64,000 nucleotides of DNA, from assembly GCF_009796765.1 (NCBI RefSeq), contig NZ_CP047023.1:3827501-3891500 (forward strand), read 5' to 3'. Source of the DNA: Paraglaciecola sp. L3A3 (lineage in GTDB: Bacteria > Pseudomonadota > Gammaproteobacteria > Enterobacterales > Alteromonadaceae). Positions 62,974-64,000 of the stretch are shown here, piece after piece; position 1 is the first letter of the stretch; the number at the start of each line of letters is the position of its first letter. The position numbers were made by a program, and so were the translations under genes. The notes under the pieces were generated by a model, which was not told the DNA's origin, did no database searches, and saw only the letters and a program-made list of their open reading frames with translations.

Positions 62974-63325
62974 CTAAAAGTTTACCAAGACCTTTATTCT
63001 GATTTGGTCGATTAGGTTATGACATGTGGCACGCAGTTCGCTTAGTGGTTGGTACAGGCATTCACGCCTTGGCTGGAGTAGTCAACAGGCCATTGACTTC
63101 CTAGCTGCGCGCACTGCTAAGTAAGTTGAATGTTAAATACCCCCCTATATTTCATGGCCCGGCCAAGCTTTATCGTACAAAATGGGCGAAATTAAAATTC
63201 GTCAATTACGTCATAAAGCAGAAAAAGAGCTAGGAAATAAATTTTCTATACCTAGCTTTCACGACACAGTTATTGGCTAAGGGTCGTTACCGATGGCGGC
63301 CTTAAAAGACATCATGAACGATTGA
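62974..63325 (+). pseudogene. Remnant of a DUF885 family protein
   Basis: Fragments in different frames read like the C-terminal part of a DUF885 (metallopeptidase-like) protein: YQDLYSD at 62983, then a shift to FGRLGYDMWHAVRLVVGTGIHA (from 63003), another shift to WSSQQAIDFLAARTAK, and later PGQALSYKMGEIKIRQLRHKAEKELGNKF (near 63160-63250), FHDTVIG and LPMAALKDIMND before TGA at 63323-63325. At least three frameshifts or stops interrupt it and the N-terminal three quarters are missing. It fills most of the 449-bp gap between mnmC and the SGNH hydrolase. Confidence 0.8.
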
Positions 63326-63378
63326 ATTACCCAACAAAAATAACGATAGCAGCATTAATAACTATAATTTGAGAAAAA

Positions 63379-64000
63379 ATGACAAACAGTAAAACACCAC
63401 TATCAGTAACAGCAACTGAACGTAACGAAGACTGGTGGCAACAACGCCACCAGCAAAAACTAGCTGAGAAACGAGCCTTAAACAATGATATTGATTTGGT
63501 ATTTTTAGGCGACTCTATCACCCATTCTTGGGAAGACACTGGCCTAGCCACTTGGCAAAAACACTATGCCCATTTAAAAGCGCTCAACTTAGGTTATTCT
63601 GGTGATCGTACCGAACACTTATTGTGGCGTGTACAAAATGGCGAGATAGACGATTTGTCGCCCAAGTTGATAGTGTTACTTATTGGCACCAACAACGCAG
63701 GCCATAGAGTCGAAGCGCATGAAGACACAGCGGCTGGAGTGAAAGTAATTATCCAAGAGCTGCGTCATCGCTTGCCTAACAGCAAAATTTTAGTACTGGC
63801 GACCTTCCCTCGCAGTAAAAGCTTAAACGCCCCTATGCGCAAAAGAGTAAACGCAACCAATGCGTTAGTGCAACATTTTGCCGATAACAAACACATATTT
63901 TGGTTAGACATAGGTCAAGAATTCTTAACCAGTGACGGTATAGTATTAGACACAGTCATGCCTGATTTTTTACACTTAGCGCCAAAGCAATATCAAGTAT
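63379..64000 (+). CDS. SGNH/GDSL-family esterase (partial, 3' end outside window)
   Basis: The frame opens with ATG at 63379 after TTTGAGAAA and runs open to the window end (about 207 residues). The four SGNH blocks are present: LVFLGDSITHSW with the nucleophile Ser, LGYSGDRTEHLLW with the conserved Gly, LIGTNNAGH with the Asn, and DTVMPDFLHL with the Asp-x-x-His pair. There is no N-terminal signal peptide in the visible start. The spacing resembles GDSL esterases of the platelet-activating-factor acetylhydrolase type, which often remove acetyl groups from glycans. A carbohydrate esterase role fits a polysaccharide-degrading organism but is unproven. Confidence 0.88.
   Translation, partial: MTNSKTPLSVTATERNEDWWQQRHQQKLAEKRALNNDIDLVFLGDSITHSWEDTGLATWQKHYAHLKALNLGYSGDRTEHLLWRVQNGEIDDLSPKLIVLLIGTNNAGHRVEAHEDTAAGVKVIIQELRHRLPNSKILVLATFPRSKSLNAPMRKRVNATNALVQHFADNKHIFWLDIGQEFLTSDGIVLDTVMPDFLHLAPKQYQV

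Noticed and set aside
1..64000. Possible prophage, integron or defence island.
   Set aside because: No integrase, phage structural, toxin-antitoxin, restriction or known defence genes were found on either strand.

Overview
The window looks like a chromosomal segment of a marine gammaproteobacterium of the Alteromonadales, probably near Paraglaciecola, Glaciecola or Alteromonas. This is inferred from AT-rich DNA, gammaproteobacterial gene blocks (nadC-pilA...pilC-pilD-coaE-zapD-yacG, ampD-ampE-pdhR-aceE-aceF-lpd, fabB/mnmC, pdxB-asd...fimV), a TonB-dependent receptor next to glycoside catabolism genes, a GH11 xylanase and dispersed repeats of a type I recall from this order. No tRNA, rRNA, CRISPR array, prophage or complete IS was seen.

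Region 1 (1-10145) is a divergent sugar-utilisation locus. The minus strand carries a TonB-dependent receptor, an SSS symporter, a glycerate 2-kinase and a ROK regulator cut by the window edge. The plus strand carries a GH63-type mannosyl/glucosylglycerate hydrolase, a PfkB fructokinase and an AGE-family mannose isomerase. Together they make a complete predicted pathway for a hexosyl-glycerate such as mannosylglycerate (digeneaside of red algae): uptake, hydrolysis, mannose to fructose to fructose-6-P, and glycerate to 2-phosphoglycerate. The divergent promoter region carries a pair of inverted 13-bp boxes, a candidate operator.

Region 2 (10156-23472) holds lrgAB, a DUF1697 protein, a secreted hydrolase, a peroxiredoxin-glutaredoxin fusion, and the housekeeping block yacG-zapD-coaE-pilD-pilC-pilA-nadC, in which pilB is missing. 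It ends with an aspartic protease/di-heme peroxidase pair and ampD-ampE-pdhR. Region 3 (23574-29803) is the pyruvate dehydrogenase operon with a recognisable PdhR operator. Region 4 (30145-39205) has an FG-GAP lipoprotein, DUF1289 and HDOD proteins, two tandem DUF481 proteins, and a three-gene module of a cupredoxin-like protein, a GGDEF-EAL protein and an outer-membrane barrel.

Region 5 (39345-55149) is the most unusual. It has a FimV/HubP-like protein with a long 36-bp tandem repeat, preceded by an eight-gene, tightly packed operon of exported proteins. These are a FlgT-N-like protein, a CsgG-like TPR lipoprotein, a CsgG/FlgO-like protein with about eleven FN3 repeats, a small unknown, two LPP20/FlgP-like proteins, an MltC-like lytic transglycosylase and a GNA1162-like beta-helix lipoprotein. 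The operon lies between asd and fimV, genes that are commonly close neighbours, and is bracketed by related dispersed repeats. I regard it as the best candidate for an undescribed envelope system, possibly an outer-membrane ring, secretion or appendage assembly related to FlgO/FlgP/FlgT and CsgG.

Region 6 (55458-64000) holds a MITE-like element, asd, pdxB, a DUF2970 protein, a GH11 xylanase lipoprotein, fabB, mnmC, a decayed DUF885 pseudogene and the start of an SGNH hydrolase cut by the window end. All functional assignments come from reading motifs and remembered family features; no database search was run.
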